Positions 37,114-45,777 of a stretch of 64,000 nucleotides of DNA are shown one piece after another. The stretch is from Mucilaginibacter aquatilis (GTDB lineage: Bacteria; Bacteroidota; Bacteroidia; Sphingobacteriales; Sphingobacteriaceae), in NCBI RefSeq assembly GCF_009755275.1, contig NZ_WQLA01000001.1, forward strand, positions 248,001 through 312,000, given 5' to 3'. Under the pieces are notes generated by a model. It was not told the DNA's origin, searched no databases, and saw only the letters and a program-made list of their open reading frames with translations. The translations under genes were made by a program, and so were the position numbers. Numbering within the stretch: position 1 is the first letter of the stretch; each line of letters opens with the position of its first letter.

Positions 37114-37365
37114 ATGAAATTCCAGGCCGAAATTGACGTAATGCCAAAAAAAGAAATTCTTGACCCGCAAGGTAAAGCTGTTACCGGCAGCATGAAAAAC
37201 CTTGGACTGGCCGAGATTCAAAACGTACGCATTGGCAAACACGTATCATTAGAGATTGAAGCAGACACTCAGGAAGCTGCTGAAAACAAAGTAGAGCAAG
37301 CTTGTAAAAGCTTACTGGCTAACCTTATTATGGAAAGCTATAGCTTTACAGTTACCGCTGTATAG
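37114..37365 (+). CDS. purS: Phosphoribosylformylglycinamidine synthase subunit PurS
   Basis: An 83-residue PurS: the small subunit of the three-part PurLQS complex that converts FGAR to FGAM in purine synthesis. MKFQAEIDVMPKKEILDPQG and the block LGLAEIQNVRIGKHVSLEIE are diagnostic. Start ATG at 37114 fits the family; an extra in-frame ATG at 37102 would overlap pssA. purL/purQ are not in the window. The stop is followed by an unusual long inverted repeat. Confidence 0.95.
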   Translation: MKFQAEIDVMPKKEILDPQGKAVTGSMKNLGLAEIQNVRIGKHVSLEIEADTQEAAENKVEQACKSLLANLIMESYSFTVTAV

Positions 37366-37397
37366 TTTCATAACCTTTATAAAATATCGAAATCACT

Positions 37398-37477
37398 GTC
37401 ATTTTGATTAGTAGTTGAATTAATTAACGGAATACCACCGTTTAAGAAACACATCTACTCATCAAAATGACTTTTTT
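37398..37477 (+). terminator. Composite long-loop terminator after purS
   Basis: GTCATTTTGATTAGTAG (37398-37414) pairs with CTACTCATCAAAATGAC (37455-37471), 17 bp with one mismatch, followed by a T-run. The 40-base loop contains its own hairpin AACGG (37426-37430) with CCGTT (37438-37442). It may be a terminator with an unusually large loop or a structured RNA element. Confidence 0.6.
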
Positions 37478-37533
37478 ATTTGCAGTCGCCACAAAGCCTA
37501 AGCTCGCGTGTACTTTAATCATACGCAAAAAAA

Positions 37534-37552
37534 AGACGCATTACCTGCGTCT
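37534..37552 (-). terminator. Terminator of Hpt gene
   Basis: AGACGCA (37534-37540) and TGCGTCT (37546-37552) form a 7-bp stem with a 5-base loop; on the minus strand an 8-T run follows. It ends the folK-Hpt transcript. Confidence 0.8.
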
Positions 37553-37586
37553 CACCGTCAAATTACAAATTGGATTTTAAAAAACA

Positions 37587-37952
37587 TTAAGCGCCTTTTT
37601 CAGCTCTTATTTTTTCCAACTCCGCAAGGTTTGCTTCAATCAACACCTTAGCATTATCAAATTTGTCTTTTAAAACCTGAGGCTCCGGAGCACCATTTTT
37701 GGCTATGTGCTCAATATCCTGCATCATACCCTGCGTGGTATGCATACCAAAAAAGCCTAGGTTAGGTTTAAGCTTGTGCGCCGCAGCGCCGGCTGCAGCC
37801 CAGTTTTGACTGCTTATAGCGCTACCAATTTCGGTAATAAGCATTGGAGTTTGCTGTAAAAACATATCTATTGATTCTACAATAAACTCGTCGCTGCCGT
37901 CAGCTATCTCGTATAAAAAGGTTAGGTCAAGGTCTGCTTGGTTCTCAGCCAT
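37587..37952 (-). CDS. Histidine phosphotransfer (Hpt) domain protein
   Basis: A 121-residue, all-helical single Hpt domain. The phospho-accepting His is H59 in AAAHKLKPNLGFFG. Nothing else is attached. A lone Hpt normally shuttles phosphate between a hybrid kinase and a receiver; neither partner adjoins. A lone receiver lies about 19 kb away at 18.4 kb, which is not evidence of partnership. It begins 19 bases after folK, so it is cotranscribed with it. Confidence 0.88.
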   Translation of the reverse strand: MAENQADLDLTFLYEIADGSDEFIVESIDMFLQQTPMLITEIGSAISSQNWAAAGAAAHKLKPNLGFFGMHTTQGMMQDIEHIAKNGAPEPQVLKDKFDNAKVLIEANLAELEKIRAEKGA

Positions 37953-37971
37953 ATAAATTTACAATTGTTAT

Positions 37972-38457
37972 TCAAAAATATATTTTTTTTACATCCGATT
38001 TATCCTGCAAATCATTTTTCAATTCATTAATTGTGGTTTGCAGCAAAGGATGTACAAAGTTCGGTGCAATTTCGGCAAGTGGTTCAAGAGTAAAGCGCCT
38101 GTTATGCAACTCGGGATGCGGAACAACCAGATTGGGCTTGTTAATGATCTCATCACCATAAAACAAAATATCAATATCAATGGTACGCGCTCCCCACTTT
38201 TCCAACCGCTCGCGGCCAAGTAATAACTCAATTGCAAGAATGTTGTTTAGTAAATCTTCAGCGCTTAACTGCGTTTGTATCAACAACACCTGATTCAGAT
38301 AGTCGGGCAAATCAGTTTTTCCCCAGCTTTGAGTTTCGTAAACGCCCGATTTTGTTTGTATGCTTCTGACTTGTGCACTAATGTAATCGGCCGCTTGCTG
38401 TAAAAACATTTGCCTGTTGCCAAGGTTACTTCCTAACAGTAAATAAACGCTTACCAT
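37972..38457 (-). CDS. folK: HPPK: 2-amino-4-hydroxy-6-hydroxymethyldihydropteridine diphosphokinase
   Basis: A 161-residue kinase of folate synthesis, transferring pyrophosphate from ATP to hydroxymethyl-dihydropterin. MVSVYLLLGSNLGNRQMFL is the N-terminal signature, GARTIDIDILFYGDE holds the two catalytic aspartates, and HPELHNRRFTLEPLAEIAP matches. Length is normal. First gene of a pair with the Hpt gene, and divergent from sppA across 87 bases. Confidence 0.95.
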   Translation of the reverse strand: MVSVYLLLGSNLGNRQMFLQQAADYISAQVRSIQTKSGVYETQSWGKTDLPDYLNQVLLIQTQLSAEDLLNNILAIELLLGRERLEKWGARTIDIDILFYGDEIINKPNLVVPHPELHNRRFTLEPLAEIAPNFVHPLLQTTINELKNDLQDKSDVKKIYF

Positions 38458-38510
38458 GTTGTAACAAATATTATATTGTATGCTCTAAACATTATATTGT
38501 ACTCAATTAT

Positions 38511-38518
38511 TAAGTTTG
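38511..38518 (+). promoter_or_regulatory. -7 element of sppA
   Basis: TAAGTTTG, an exact TAnnTTTG match, 26 bases upstream of the sppA ATG. The expected -33 TTG is not found at a normal distance. Confidence 0.5.
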
Positions 38519-38544
38519 CATAGTTAAATTATTTAATATAGTTA

Positions 38545-40317
38545 ATGAAACAATTTTTCAAGTTCGTACTGGCTACTGTAGTGGGCATTGTTATAGTTTG
38601 TATAATAATGCTGTTTGTAGTAATAGGCATAATAGCTGCCGCCGCCAGCGACGGTGATGTTAAAGTTGAGGACAACTCTGTTTTAAACGTATCTTTTAAA
38701 ACTAACATCCCTGAACGTACACCCAACAATCCCCTTGCCGGGCTAGACTTTTTGGGCTTTAGTGATGACAAGCAACTAGGATTAAATGATATTTTGTCAA
38801 GCATAAAAAAAGCAAAAACAGACGATCATATTAAAGGTATTTTTATTACAGATAGTTACCTAATGGCCGGACAGGCAACTGCCCAGGAAATACGCGACGC
38901 TCTCATCGACTTCAAAAAATCTAAGAAATTCATCATTGCTTACTCAGAAGTGTATACGCAGGGCTTTTATTACATGGCTTCTGTAGCCGATAAGGTTTAC
39001 ATAAACCCAAAAGGCATATTTGAGTTTGCGGGCATGAGTTCACAAGTTACCTTTTTTAAAGGTGCCCTTGATAAACTGGGCATTGAAGCACAAATAATTA
39101 AAGTAGGTACTTATAAAAGCGCCGTAGAGCCATTTTTTCTTGATAAAATGAGCGATGCCAACCGCCAGCAGGTTACAGCCTACCTTGGTTCACTATACAA
39201 CCAATTTTTGGGCGGTGTTAGTGCAAGCCGTAAAATTAACAAAGACAGCTTATACGTTATAGCCGACCAACTTAAAGTACGCTACCCTGCCGATGCGCTT
39301 AAATATAAACTGGTTGACGGATTGAAATACAAAGACGAGGTTTTAAACGAACTTAAAAAACTTACCAATACCGACTTAGACAAGAATTTAAAAGGGGTTG
39401 AGTTACCGGCTTATGCAAAAAGCAGCGGTGCCGATGATAATGACAAGGATGTTGATTCATCAAACCAAATTGCGATGATATACGCATCGGGCGAAATTAA
39501 CGGTGGCGAAGGTGATGACAACAGCATCGGTTCTGACCGCATTTCGGCAGCCCTGCGTAAAGCACGCCTTAGCGATAAAGTGAAAGCAGTTGTTTTGCGT
39601 GTAAATTCACCGGGCGGAAGTTCATTAGCATCAGATGTTATATGGCGCGAAGTAAGTCTTACTAAAAAGGTAAAGCCTATTATTGTATCAATGGGTGCTT
39701 ATGCGGCATCGGGCGGTTACTATATTTCTTGTGCGGCCGATTCTATATTTGCTCAGCCAAACACTGTAACCGGTTCAATAGGCATATTTGCCATCCTTCC
39801 TAATATGCAAAAACTGCTTAATGATAAACTGGGCATTACTTTCGATGGCGTTAAAACAGGTAAATATGCCGATCTAGGCGATGTGAGCCGTCCGCTTACT
39901 GCTGATGAACGCGCCATTTTGCAAGACCAGATTAACAATGGCTACGATGATTTTACCAAGGCAGTTGCCGATGGTCGTAAAAAAAGCCAAGCATATATCA
40001 ATACCATTGGTCAAGGCCGGGTATGGACAGGCGAGCAAGCACTTAAAATTGGATTGGTTGACAGGCTTGGCAACATCAATGATGCCATTGCCAGCGCAGC
40101 AAAAAAGGCCAAAATCAAAAACTATAAGCTGGTTGCCTACCCTGAGCAAAAAGGTTTCTTTAAAAGCATGAGCGATGATGTGCAAACCCGTATAAAAACA
40201 AACCTGCTGCAGAAAGAGCTTGGCACTAATTACGCTTACTACAACCAGCTTAAAACACTGCAAGGCATGATCAGGGTTCCACAGGCACGCTTGCCGTTTG
40301 TTGCCGAGCATTGGTAG
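38545..40317 (+). CDS. sppA: Signal peptide peptidase SppA, 67K type
   Basis: A 590-residue membrane-anchored serine peptidase with one N-terminal transmembrane helix (about 7-30) and two tandem ClpP-like domains, as in E. coli SppA. The general-base Lys is K191 in the N-terminal domain (GTYKSAVEPF), and the nucleophile is S389 in the C-terminal domain (GAYAASGGYY), so the tandem active site is intact. It degrades cleaved signal peptides in the membrane. Monocistronic. The C-terminal tail QARLPFVAEHW resembles the E. coli ending. Confidence 0.95.
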   Translation: MKQFFKFVLATVVGIVIVCIIMLFVVIGIIAAAASDGDVKVEDNSVLNVSFKTNIPERTPNNPLAGLDFLGFSDDKQLGLNDILSSIKKAKTDDHIKGIFITDSYLMAGQATAQEIRDALIDFKKSKKFIIAYSEVYTQGFYYMASVADKVYINPKGIFEFAGMSSQVTFFKGALDKLGIEAQIIKVGTYKSAVEPFFLDKMSDANRQQVTAYLGSLYNQFLGGVSASRKINKDSLYVIADQLKVRYPADALKYKLVDGLKYKDEVLNELKKLTNTDLDKNLKGVELPAYAKSSGADDNDKDVDSSNQIAMIYASGEINGGEGDDNSIGSDRISAALRKARLSDKVKAVVLRVNSPGGSSLASDVIWREVSLTKKVKPIIVSMGAYAASGGYYISCAADSIFAQPNTVTGSIGIFAILPNMQKLLNDKLGITFDGVKTGKYADLGDVSRPLTADERAILQDQINNGYDDFTKAVADGRKKSQAYINTIGQGRVWTGEQALKIGLVDRLGNINDAIASAAKKAKIKNYKLVAYPEQKGFFKSMSDDVQTRIKTNLLQKELGTNYAYYNQLKTLQGMIRVPQARLPFVAEHW

Positions 40318-40458
40318 GCTAACAACCTACCTACCTACCCGGGTGTAGGCGTTGCCTAGCGTTTGTAATACCAAGCATGCTCTAATAGTTCCAACAAAAT
40401 ACCAACAAAAGCTGTTCATTGAGAATGGCTTTTGTATTTTTACAACCATTCTGCTGTT

Positions 40459-42147
40459 ATGGAAAATAAACCTATTGCCGGTCAACTTAAACTACTGGCC
40501 AAATTAATGGAACTGCATGGCGAAAACGAGTTTAAAACACGCTCGGTTGCCAATGCCTCTTTTACCATTGATAAGCTGCCTTACAAAATTGCCGACAAAA
40601 GCTTCGAAGAGATAACGCAAATTAAAGGTGTAGGCAAAAGCATTGCCGCCTACATTAAAGAGCTTTTGGAAACCGGGTCATTATCTGACTTGCAAGATCT
40701 GCTAAAGGCCACTCCTGATGGTGTAATTGAAATAATGAACATCAAGGGCATCGGACCTAAAAAGGTTGCCGTAATATGGAAACAACTGGGTATTGAAAAT
40801 ACCGGAGAACTTTACTATGCCTGTAATGAAAACCGGCTTGCCGAGGCAAAAGGCTTTGGCTTAAAAACACAGGACGAGATTTTAAAAGCTCTTGAATTTA
40901 GAATGGCCAGCAATGGCAAGTTTCTGTATGCACAGGCCCAGCATGAAGCCAAAGAATTAATGGTTTTACTGAAAGGCATGTTCCCGGGCGCGCTAATAGA
41001 GTTTGCCGGAGATTACCGCCGTTGCTGCGAAGTAATATCTGAGTTAGTAGTTGTGCTTGGCAGCCGTGACGCTGAATTGGTAATAAGCTCACTGTCGGTA
41101 TCAACTATATTAAATAACATTAACGTTAACAATTGCGAAGTAAGCGGCGAAACAGCAAATGGCTTACTGGTAACCATAGTAGTTACTGACAAACGCTTTT
41201 TCTATCGCGATTTATTTACTTACACCGGTAACGACAGGCATGTGGAGGCAGTGCTATCGCGCATTGTAGATGCCATTGACCAGCCCGATAACGAAGAATT
41301 TATATATAAAAAGGCAAGCCTTCCCTGGATGCCGCCCGAGTTACGCGAGGGTACAAACTTTATAAACAAAGCTGCCGTAAATTTTTTGCCCGATTTGATT
41401 GATTACTCAGACTTAAAGGGCACCTTGCACAATCACAGTACCTGGAGCGATGGTATCAACACCCTTGAAGAAATGGCCTTGTTTTGCCGCAACGAGCTCA
41501 AATTGCAGTATTTAGGCATATGCGATCACAGCAAAAGCGCTGTTTACGCCAAAGGCCTGAGCGTGGAAAGGGTATTGCAGCAACATGAGGAAGTTGACCG
41601 GTTAAACGGCACTCTTGAGGACTTTCATATATTTAAAGGGATAGAATCTGATATTCTGGGTGATGGTTCTCTTGACTATCCTAATGATATCCTTGAAAAA
41701 TTTGATTTTGTAGTTGCTTCCGTTCACTCCAATTTAAAATTGGATGTGGATAAGGCAACAAACCGTATTATAAAAGCAATTGAAAATCCATACACTACCA
41801 TATTGGGCCACCCTACCGGCCGCCTGTTGCTGGGCCGCGAAGGATACCCGCTGAATTTTGAAAAGGTTATTGATGCCTGCGCAGCTAATAACGTAATTAT
41901 AGAAATAAATGCCAATCCACGCAGGCTTGATCTTGACTGGCGCTGGTGCCAGTATGCCATATCAAAAGGTGTGTTACTATCAATAAACCCCGATGCACAC
42001 CGTGTGGAAGGTTTTCATGATATGCATTACGGTATATTATCGGCACGCAAAGGTGGTGTTACTAAAGAGAATTGCCTAAACGCACTATCGTTACAGGAAA
42101 TTAAGGAGAAGTTTGAACAGCGTAAAGCTACTATCACTACCGTATAA
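40459..42147 (+). CDS. polX: PolX-family protein with PHP nuclease and degenerate polymerase domain
   Basis: A 562-residue protein with the bacterial PolX layout: N-terminal helix-hairpin-helix segments (about residues 1-130), a polymerase-beta-like palm (about 140-290), and a C-terminal PHP nuclease (about 315-560). The PHP metal residues are all visible: LHNHSTWSDG, CDHS, KGIESD, SVHSN, GHPTGR and PDAHR. In the palm, the usual GSxRR...(D/G)DxD segment reads AGDYRRCCEVISELVVV, so both catalytic Asp positions are lost, and the third Asp is also not apparent. It therefore looks like a nuclease with a dead polymerase. The ATG at 40459 is used. It is directly followed by the heptose gene. Confidence 0.85.
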   Translation: MENKPIAGQLKLLAKLMELHGENEFKTRSVANASFTIDKLPYKIADKSFEEITQIKGVGKSIAAYIKELLETGSLSDLQDLLKATPDGVIEIMNIKGIGPKKVAVIWKQLGIENTGELYYACNENRLAEAKGFGLKTQDEILKALEFRMASNGKFLYAQAQHEAKELMVLLKGMFPGALIEFAGDYRRCCEVISELVVVLGSRDAELVISSLSVSTILNNINVNNCEVSGETANGLLVTIVVTDKRFFYRDLFTYTGNDRHVEAVLSRIVDAIDQPDNEEFIYKKASLPWMPPELREGTNFINKAAVNFLPDLIDYSDLKGTLHNHSTWSDGINTLEEMALFCRNELKLQYLGICDHSKSAVYAKGLSVERVLQQHEEVDRLNGTLEDFHIFKGIESDILGDGSLDYPNDILEKFDFVVASVHSNLKLDVDKATNRIIKAIENPYTTILGHPTGRLLLGREGYPLNFEKVIDACAANNVIIEINANPRRLDLDWRWCQYAISKGVLLSINPDAHRVEGFHDMHYGILSARKGGVTKENCLNALSLQEIKEKFEQRKATITTV

Positions 42148-42651
42148 ATGAGACCTGAGCTTGAGCAAATACTTTTAAGTAAAATAACAGACCTGTCTTC
42201 ACTCCAACAAAAAGTTAACGAGTGGAAGCAGCAAGGCGAAAAGGTAGTATTTACAAACGGCGTTTTTGATTTGGTACACATTGGCCACATCAGCTATCTC
42301 AACAAAGCTGCACAATTAGGTAGCAAACTTATAATCGGGCTAAATGCCGATTTATCAGTAAAAAGGCTTAAAGGAGAAACACGGCCCGTAAATAACCAGG
42401 ATAGCCGGGCGGCGTTGCTTGCAGCATTCTTTTTTGTAGATGCCGTAGTATTGTTTGATGAAGATACACCGCACAATTTGATTAGCACTCTGCTGCCTGA
42501 TATATTGGTTAAAGGTGCCGATTATGAAATTGAAAATATTGTTGGTGCTAAAGAAGTTCTTGCCAACGGTGGCGAGGTAAAAACTATAACCTTTGTTGAA
42601 GGCTATTCCTCCACATCAATCATCCAAAAAATCAGGAATCAACAATCCTGA
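42148..42651 (+). CDS. rfaE2: D-glycero-beta-D-manno-heptose 1-phosphate adenylyltransferase
   Basis: A 167-residue nucleotidyltransferase that makes ADP-heptose precursor for lipopolysaccharide. The H44-I-G-H47 motif lies in [16 protein letters not shown], and the C-terminal [10 protein letters not shown] with KGADY matches RfaE domain 2. It is the C-terminal half of HldE as a separate gene; the kinase half is not in the window. It starts at the base after the polX stop, and the heptosyltransferase-like gene starts 17 bases after it, so these last two probably act in the same pathway. Confidence 0.92.
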   Translation: MRPELEQILLSKITDLSSLQQKVNEWKQQGEKVVFTNGVFDLVHIGHISYLNKAAQLGSKLIIGLNADLSVKRLKGETRPVNNQDSRAALLAAFFFVDAVVLFDEDTPHNLISTLLPDILVKGADYEIENIVGAKEVLANGGEVKTITFVEGYSSTSIIQKIRNQQS

Positions 42652-42668
42652 AGCATAACTGCAGGTAA

Positions 42669-43637
42669 ATGAAAATTCTGGTAATAAGGTTTAGCTCCAT
42701 GGGCGATATAATTTACACTACCCCGGTAGTGCGATGCCTTAAAGAGCAAATTCCAGGTGCCGAAGTACATTTTTTAACTAAACCGGCATTCAGATACATT
42801 TACGATAACAACCCATACGTTGACAAACTACTGCTACTAAAGCCTGACTTGAGTGATACCATAAAGGACATAAAAGCTGAAAAGTATGACATACTGGTTG
42901 ACCTGCATTCGAACCTGCGAACCCGTATAATTAAAATACGTACGGGCATTAAAGCCTACACGTATGATAAGCAACGCTTACGCAAATGGCTAAGCTTAAA
43001 ATTCAACCTTAAGCTTGTACCTCCTGTTCATCTGGTTGACCGCTACCTCAAAGCTGTAGCTCCGCTTGGAATAAGCAATGATGGAAAGCCTATTAACTAC
43101 TATATAAAGAAAGAATATTCTTTACAAAATTTGTTGCCACCAACACATCAAGCTGGTTATATAGTTTTTGTTATTGGCGCAACGCATAATACCAAGCGTA
43201 TGCCAAACCACAAGGTTGTGCAAATATGTCAAAACATAAACCAGCCCGTTATACTCTTAGGCGGAAACGATGTAAAGGGTAACGGTAATGAGATTGCCGC
43301 CAGTGCAGGCTCGCATGTAATTAACCTCTGTGGCGCTACAACTTTAGACGAATCTGTTTTCCTTGTATCGAAAGCGCGTTGCCTGCTGGGGTTTGATACC
43401 GGCCTTACCCATATTGCCGAAGCTTTCGATATACCCATAGCATCCATTTGGGGCAGTACCGTGCCCGAGCTTTTGGGTGTGCAGCCTTACAAAGTAAGTA
43501 AGGCACTTGTAGCCGGTGTTGATTTACCATGCCGTCCGTGCTCAAAATTTGGCCAGGAAAAATGCCCGCTAGGGCATTTTAAGTGTATGCATGAAATAAG
43601 CAACGAGCTTTTAATAAATTTCACTAAAAGCTGTTAA
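42669..43637 (+). CDS. Glycosyltransferase family 9 (heptosyltransferase-like)
   Basis: A 322-residue GT-B fold enzyme of family GT9, which transfers ADP-heptose in lipopolysaccharide core synthesis. The N-terminal block MKILVIRFSSMGDIIYTTPV and C-terminal FDTGLTHIAEAFDIPIASIWG are typical, followed by a Cys-rich end (CRPCSKFGQEKCPLGHFKCM) that can bind a metal or structure the acceptor site. It follows rfaE2 by 17 bases, supporting a heptose role. Acceptor unknown. Confidence 0.92.
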   Translation: MKILVIRFSSMGDIIYTTPVVRCLKEQIPGAEVHFLTKPAFRYIYDNNPYVDKLLLLKPDLSDTIKDIKAEKYDILVDLHSNLRTRIIKIRTGIKAYTYDKQRLRKWLSLKFNLKLVPPVHLVDRYLKAVAPLGISNDGKPINYYIKKEYSLQNLLPPTHQAGYIVFVIGATHNTKRMPNHKVVQICQNINQPVILLGGNDVKGNGNEIAASAGSHVINLCGATTLDESVFLVSKARCLLGFDTGLTHIAEAFDIPIASIWGSTVPELLGVQPYKVSKALVAGVDLPCRPCSKFGQEKCPLGHFKCMHEISNELLINFTKSC

Positions 43638-43677
43638 ACGCTTAATAATGAAATAATAAACGCAGCCAATATTTATT

Positions 43678-43685
43678 TATATTTG
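43678..43685 (+). promoter_or_regulatory. -7 element of barrel protein gene
   Basis: TATATTTG matches TAnnTTTG exactly, 24 bases upstream of the ATG at 43710. Confidence 0.5.
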
Positions 43686-43709
43686 CTCAATTAAGCTTTA
43701 TCGCATTTT

Positions 43710-44405
43710 ATGAAAAAATCTCTACTAACCCTTGTGGCTGCAGTAAGCTGTTTTACTGCGTCAGCACAATTCCGTAACACATCAAGCCCTACATTTGGTA
43801 TAAAAGGCGGTGTAAACTTTGCAAGTGTAACAATTTCACAAAACGGCACATCATCTGATTATGGTAGTGGTACCCTTACATCATTTTCGGCAGGTGTATT
43901 TGCTGATTTACCACTTGGCGAAAAATTCTCGGTACAACCAGGCTTATTCTACAGTGGCAAAGGCTACAAAATCAAAGTCAATTTTGACATGGGATCTGCA
44001 TTTAACATCAATGCCGAAGAATCATTAAAGCTGGCTTATATACAACTTCCGGTTCATTTCCTTTATAATGCTGATGCTAATTTTGGCAGGTTCTTTTTTG
44101 GAGCAGGTCCATTTGCAGCAGCTGCTATAAAAGCCAAAGGTAAAATTAGCGGCGACATCTCATTGGGTGAAGAATACGGAGGTGAATCAGGCAGCAACAC
44201 TACTGAACAAGACCTTGAAATTGGCAGCAATGGAGTTATTAAGCGCTTGGATTATGGCGTAACCGGCCTTATTGGCGTTAGGTTCAATAACGGCATATCA
44301 TTAAGTGCCAACTATGATTATGGTTTGGCTGACATCTATAACAATTCTGTAAGTCAAAAAATGAAAACCCGCACCATCGGACTTTCTTTAGGCTATTCCT
44401 TCTAA
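43710..44405 (+). CDS. PorT-family outer-membrane beta-barrel protein
   Basis: A 231-residue exported protein with a signal peptide ending TASAQ (about residue 20) and an eight-strand-type barrel (FGIKGGVNFASV, VQPGLFYSGKGY, LAYIQLPVHFLYN, then FGAGPFAAA). The final SLGYSF is a beta-signal. PorT/OmpW-like barrels of this type are abundant in Bacteroidota, with no firm role for most. The next gene is a shorter paralogue with the same pattern, so the pair came from tandem duplication. Its own -7 element lies upstream. Confidence 0.85.
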   Translation: MKKSLLTLVAAVSCFTASAQFRNTSSPTFGIKGGVNFASVTISQNGTSSDYGSGTLTSFSAGVFADLPLGEKFSVQPGLFYSGKGYKIKVNFDMGSAFNINAEESLKLAYIQLPVHFLYNADANFGRFFFGAGPFAAAAIKAKGKISGDISLGEEYGGESGSNTTEQDLEIGSNGVIKRLDYGVTGLIGVRFNNGISLSANYDYGLADIYNNSVSQKMKTRTIGLSLGYSF

Positions 44406-44481
44406 AAAACATTAAGCGTTAAACCTTAATATACTGCTAAAGTCTCAACTACATCAATTAACATACTTTATCACAACACAA

Positions 44482-45084
44482 ATGAAAAAATTCATTTTAG
44501 CCGCAATTTTAGCGGGCTCATTCTTTACTGCTTCGGCACAATCAAACACAACTTTTGGCGTTAGCGGCGGCGTTAACTTTGCAAAAATCACAGCATCAGT
44601 TGATGGTGTATCAGGATCAGGTTCAAGCGGCACCTTAACATCCTTTTCAGTAGGTGTATTTGCTGATGCCCCACTCGGAAATAACTTCTCTATCCAACCA
44701 GGTTTATACTATACCGGTAAGGGTGGAGCATCTAACGATGGCGGCGATGGCAAACTGAAATTAAATTACCTTCAGGTTCCGGTAAACTTTCTTTACAACG
44801 CTCCTTTTGGCGGCGGTAAGCTTTTTGTAGGTGCCGGCCCTTACGTTGGTATTGGCTTAAACGCTAAAACAACCAGTGGAAGCCAAAGCGTTGACCTTGA
44901 ATTTGGTACCGACGTAAAAAGAACCGATGTTGGTGCAACCGGCTTATTAGGTGTTCGTTTTGATAATGGCTTACTTTTGAAAGCTAATTACGACTTAGGC
45001 TTAACAAATATTTTAGGCGATAACGAAATTGGCGTATCATCTAAAAACCGCGTAATTGGTTTATCAGTAGGTTTTACGTTCTAA
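44482..45084 (+). CDS. PorT-family outer-membrane beta-barrel protein, paralogue
   Basis: A 200-residue paralogue of the preceding gene. It repeats FTASAQ, GVSGGVNFAKI, SIQPGLYYTGKGG, LNYLQVPVNFLYN, FVGAGPYVGIGL and GVRFDNGL at matching spacing. It is about 30 residues shorter mainly because of a shorter loop at the position of the Glu/Gly-rich insert (residues 150-175) of the first copy. A strong terminator follows the stop. Function unknown. Confidence 0.85.
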   Translation: MKKFILAAILAGSFFTASAQSNTTFGVSGGVNFAKITASVDGVSGSGSSGTLTSFSVGVFADAPLGNNFSIQPGLYYTGKGGASNDGGDGKLKLNYLQVPVNFLYNAPFGGGKLFVGAGPYVGIGLNAKTTSGSQSVDLEFGTDVKRTDVGATGLLGVRFDNGLLLKANYDLGLTNILGDNEIGVSSKNRVIGLSVGFTF

Positions 45085-45102
45085 TAAGAAATTTAATAGT
45101 AC

Positions 45103-45140
45103 AAACGGTCGGCTTTAAAAAAGCCGGCCGTTTGCGTTTA
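45103..45140 (+). terminator. Terminator after tandem barrel genes
   Basis: AAACGGTCGGCTT (45103-45115) pairs with AAGCCGGCCGTTT (45121-45133) with one G-T-type mismatch, then T-rich. Confidence 0.85.
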
Positions 45141-45209
45141 TCAGATTTTGTAATTTATATAGATTAAGTAAATTAAACGTACTGCCAATTGAATTTTATT
45201 TTAACTGCA

Positions 45210-45241
45210 TTGAAACGATTGACGGGTATTTGCTATTTTTA
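45210..45241 (+). promoter_or_regulatory. Promoter of sixA
   Basis: TTG at 45210-45212, a 21-base spacer, then TATTTTTA at 45234-45241 (TAnnTTTG with the last base changed). The ATG is at 45248, so the transcript would be nearly leaderless. Confidence 0.45.
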
Positions 45242-45247
45242 TAGTAA

Positions 45248-45724
45248 ATGAAGAAGTTACTGCTGATTAGACATGCTGAAGCATTACCGCATTCAGAAAA
45301 GGGTGATTATTACAGACCGCTATCTCAAAAAGGAGAAGCAGATGTAAAGAACCTGGCTCAAAAGCTTAATGCTAATAACCTGGTGCCTGAACAAATTATT
45401 TGCAGTGCGGCTTTGCGAACGCAGACTACTGCCAATACACTGGCAACAGCTTTTAACATAAATAACCTTAAGGCAACGGAGGCAATTTATGAAGCCAGCG
45501 AGAACACGCTGCTTCGCGAAATCAATCATTTTTCGAATGCATATGACTTTGTTGCTATGGTTGGGCATAACCCTAGCATAGCATACCTGCTACTCAACTT
45601 AACCGGCAAAGTACGCGATGTGCCACCATGCACTGCCGTTACTGTTGTATTTGAGGATGCCGACAGCTGGCAGGAGATAACGCATGAATCTGGCGTAATT
45701 ACATGGTATGCAACTCCATCATAA
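45248..45724 (+). CDS. SixA-like histidine phosphatase
   Basis: A 158-residue phosphohistidine phosphatase of the histidine phosphatase superfamily. The catalytic RH motif is LLIRHAEAL (R-H-A-E near residue 8-11), and the second His follows in MVGHNPSIAYLL. SixA in E. coli dephosphorylates phospho-His in phosphotransfer proteins; a target such as an Hpt protein is possible but no link is visible. Cytoplasmic, monocistronic, convergent with dprA. Confidence 0.88.
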   Translation: MKKLLLIRHAEALPHSEKGDYYRPLSQKGEADVKNLAQKLNANNLVPEQIICSAALRTQTTANTLATAFNINNLKATEAIYEASENTLLREINHFSNAYDFVAMVGHNPSIAYLLLNLTGKVRDVPPCTAVTVVFEDADSWQEITHESGVITWYATPS

Positions 45725-45777
45725 ACTTTACAGGATTTGAATTTTTAAGGTCTTTCAATAGTTAAAAATGTTCTCGC

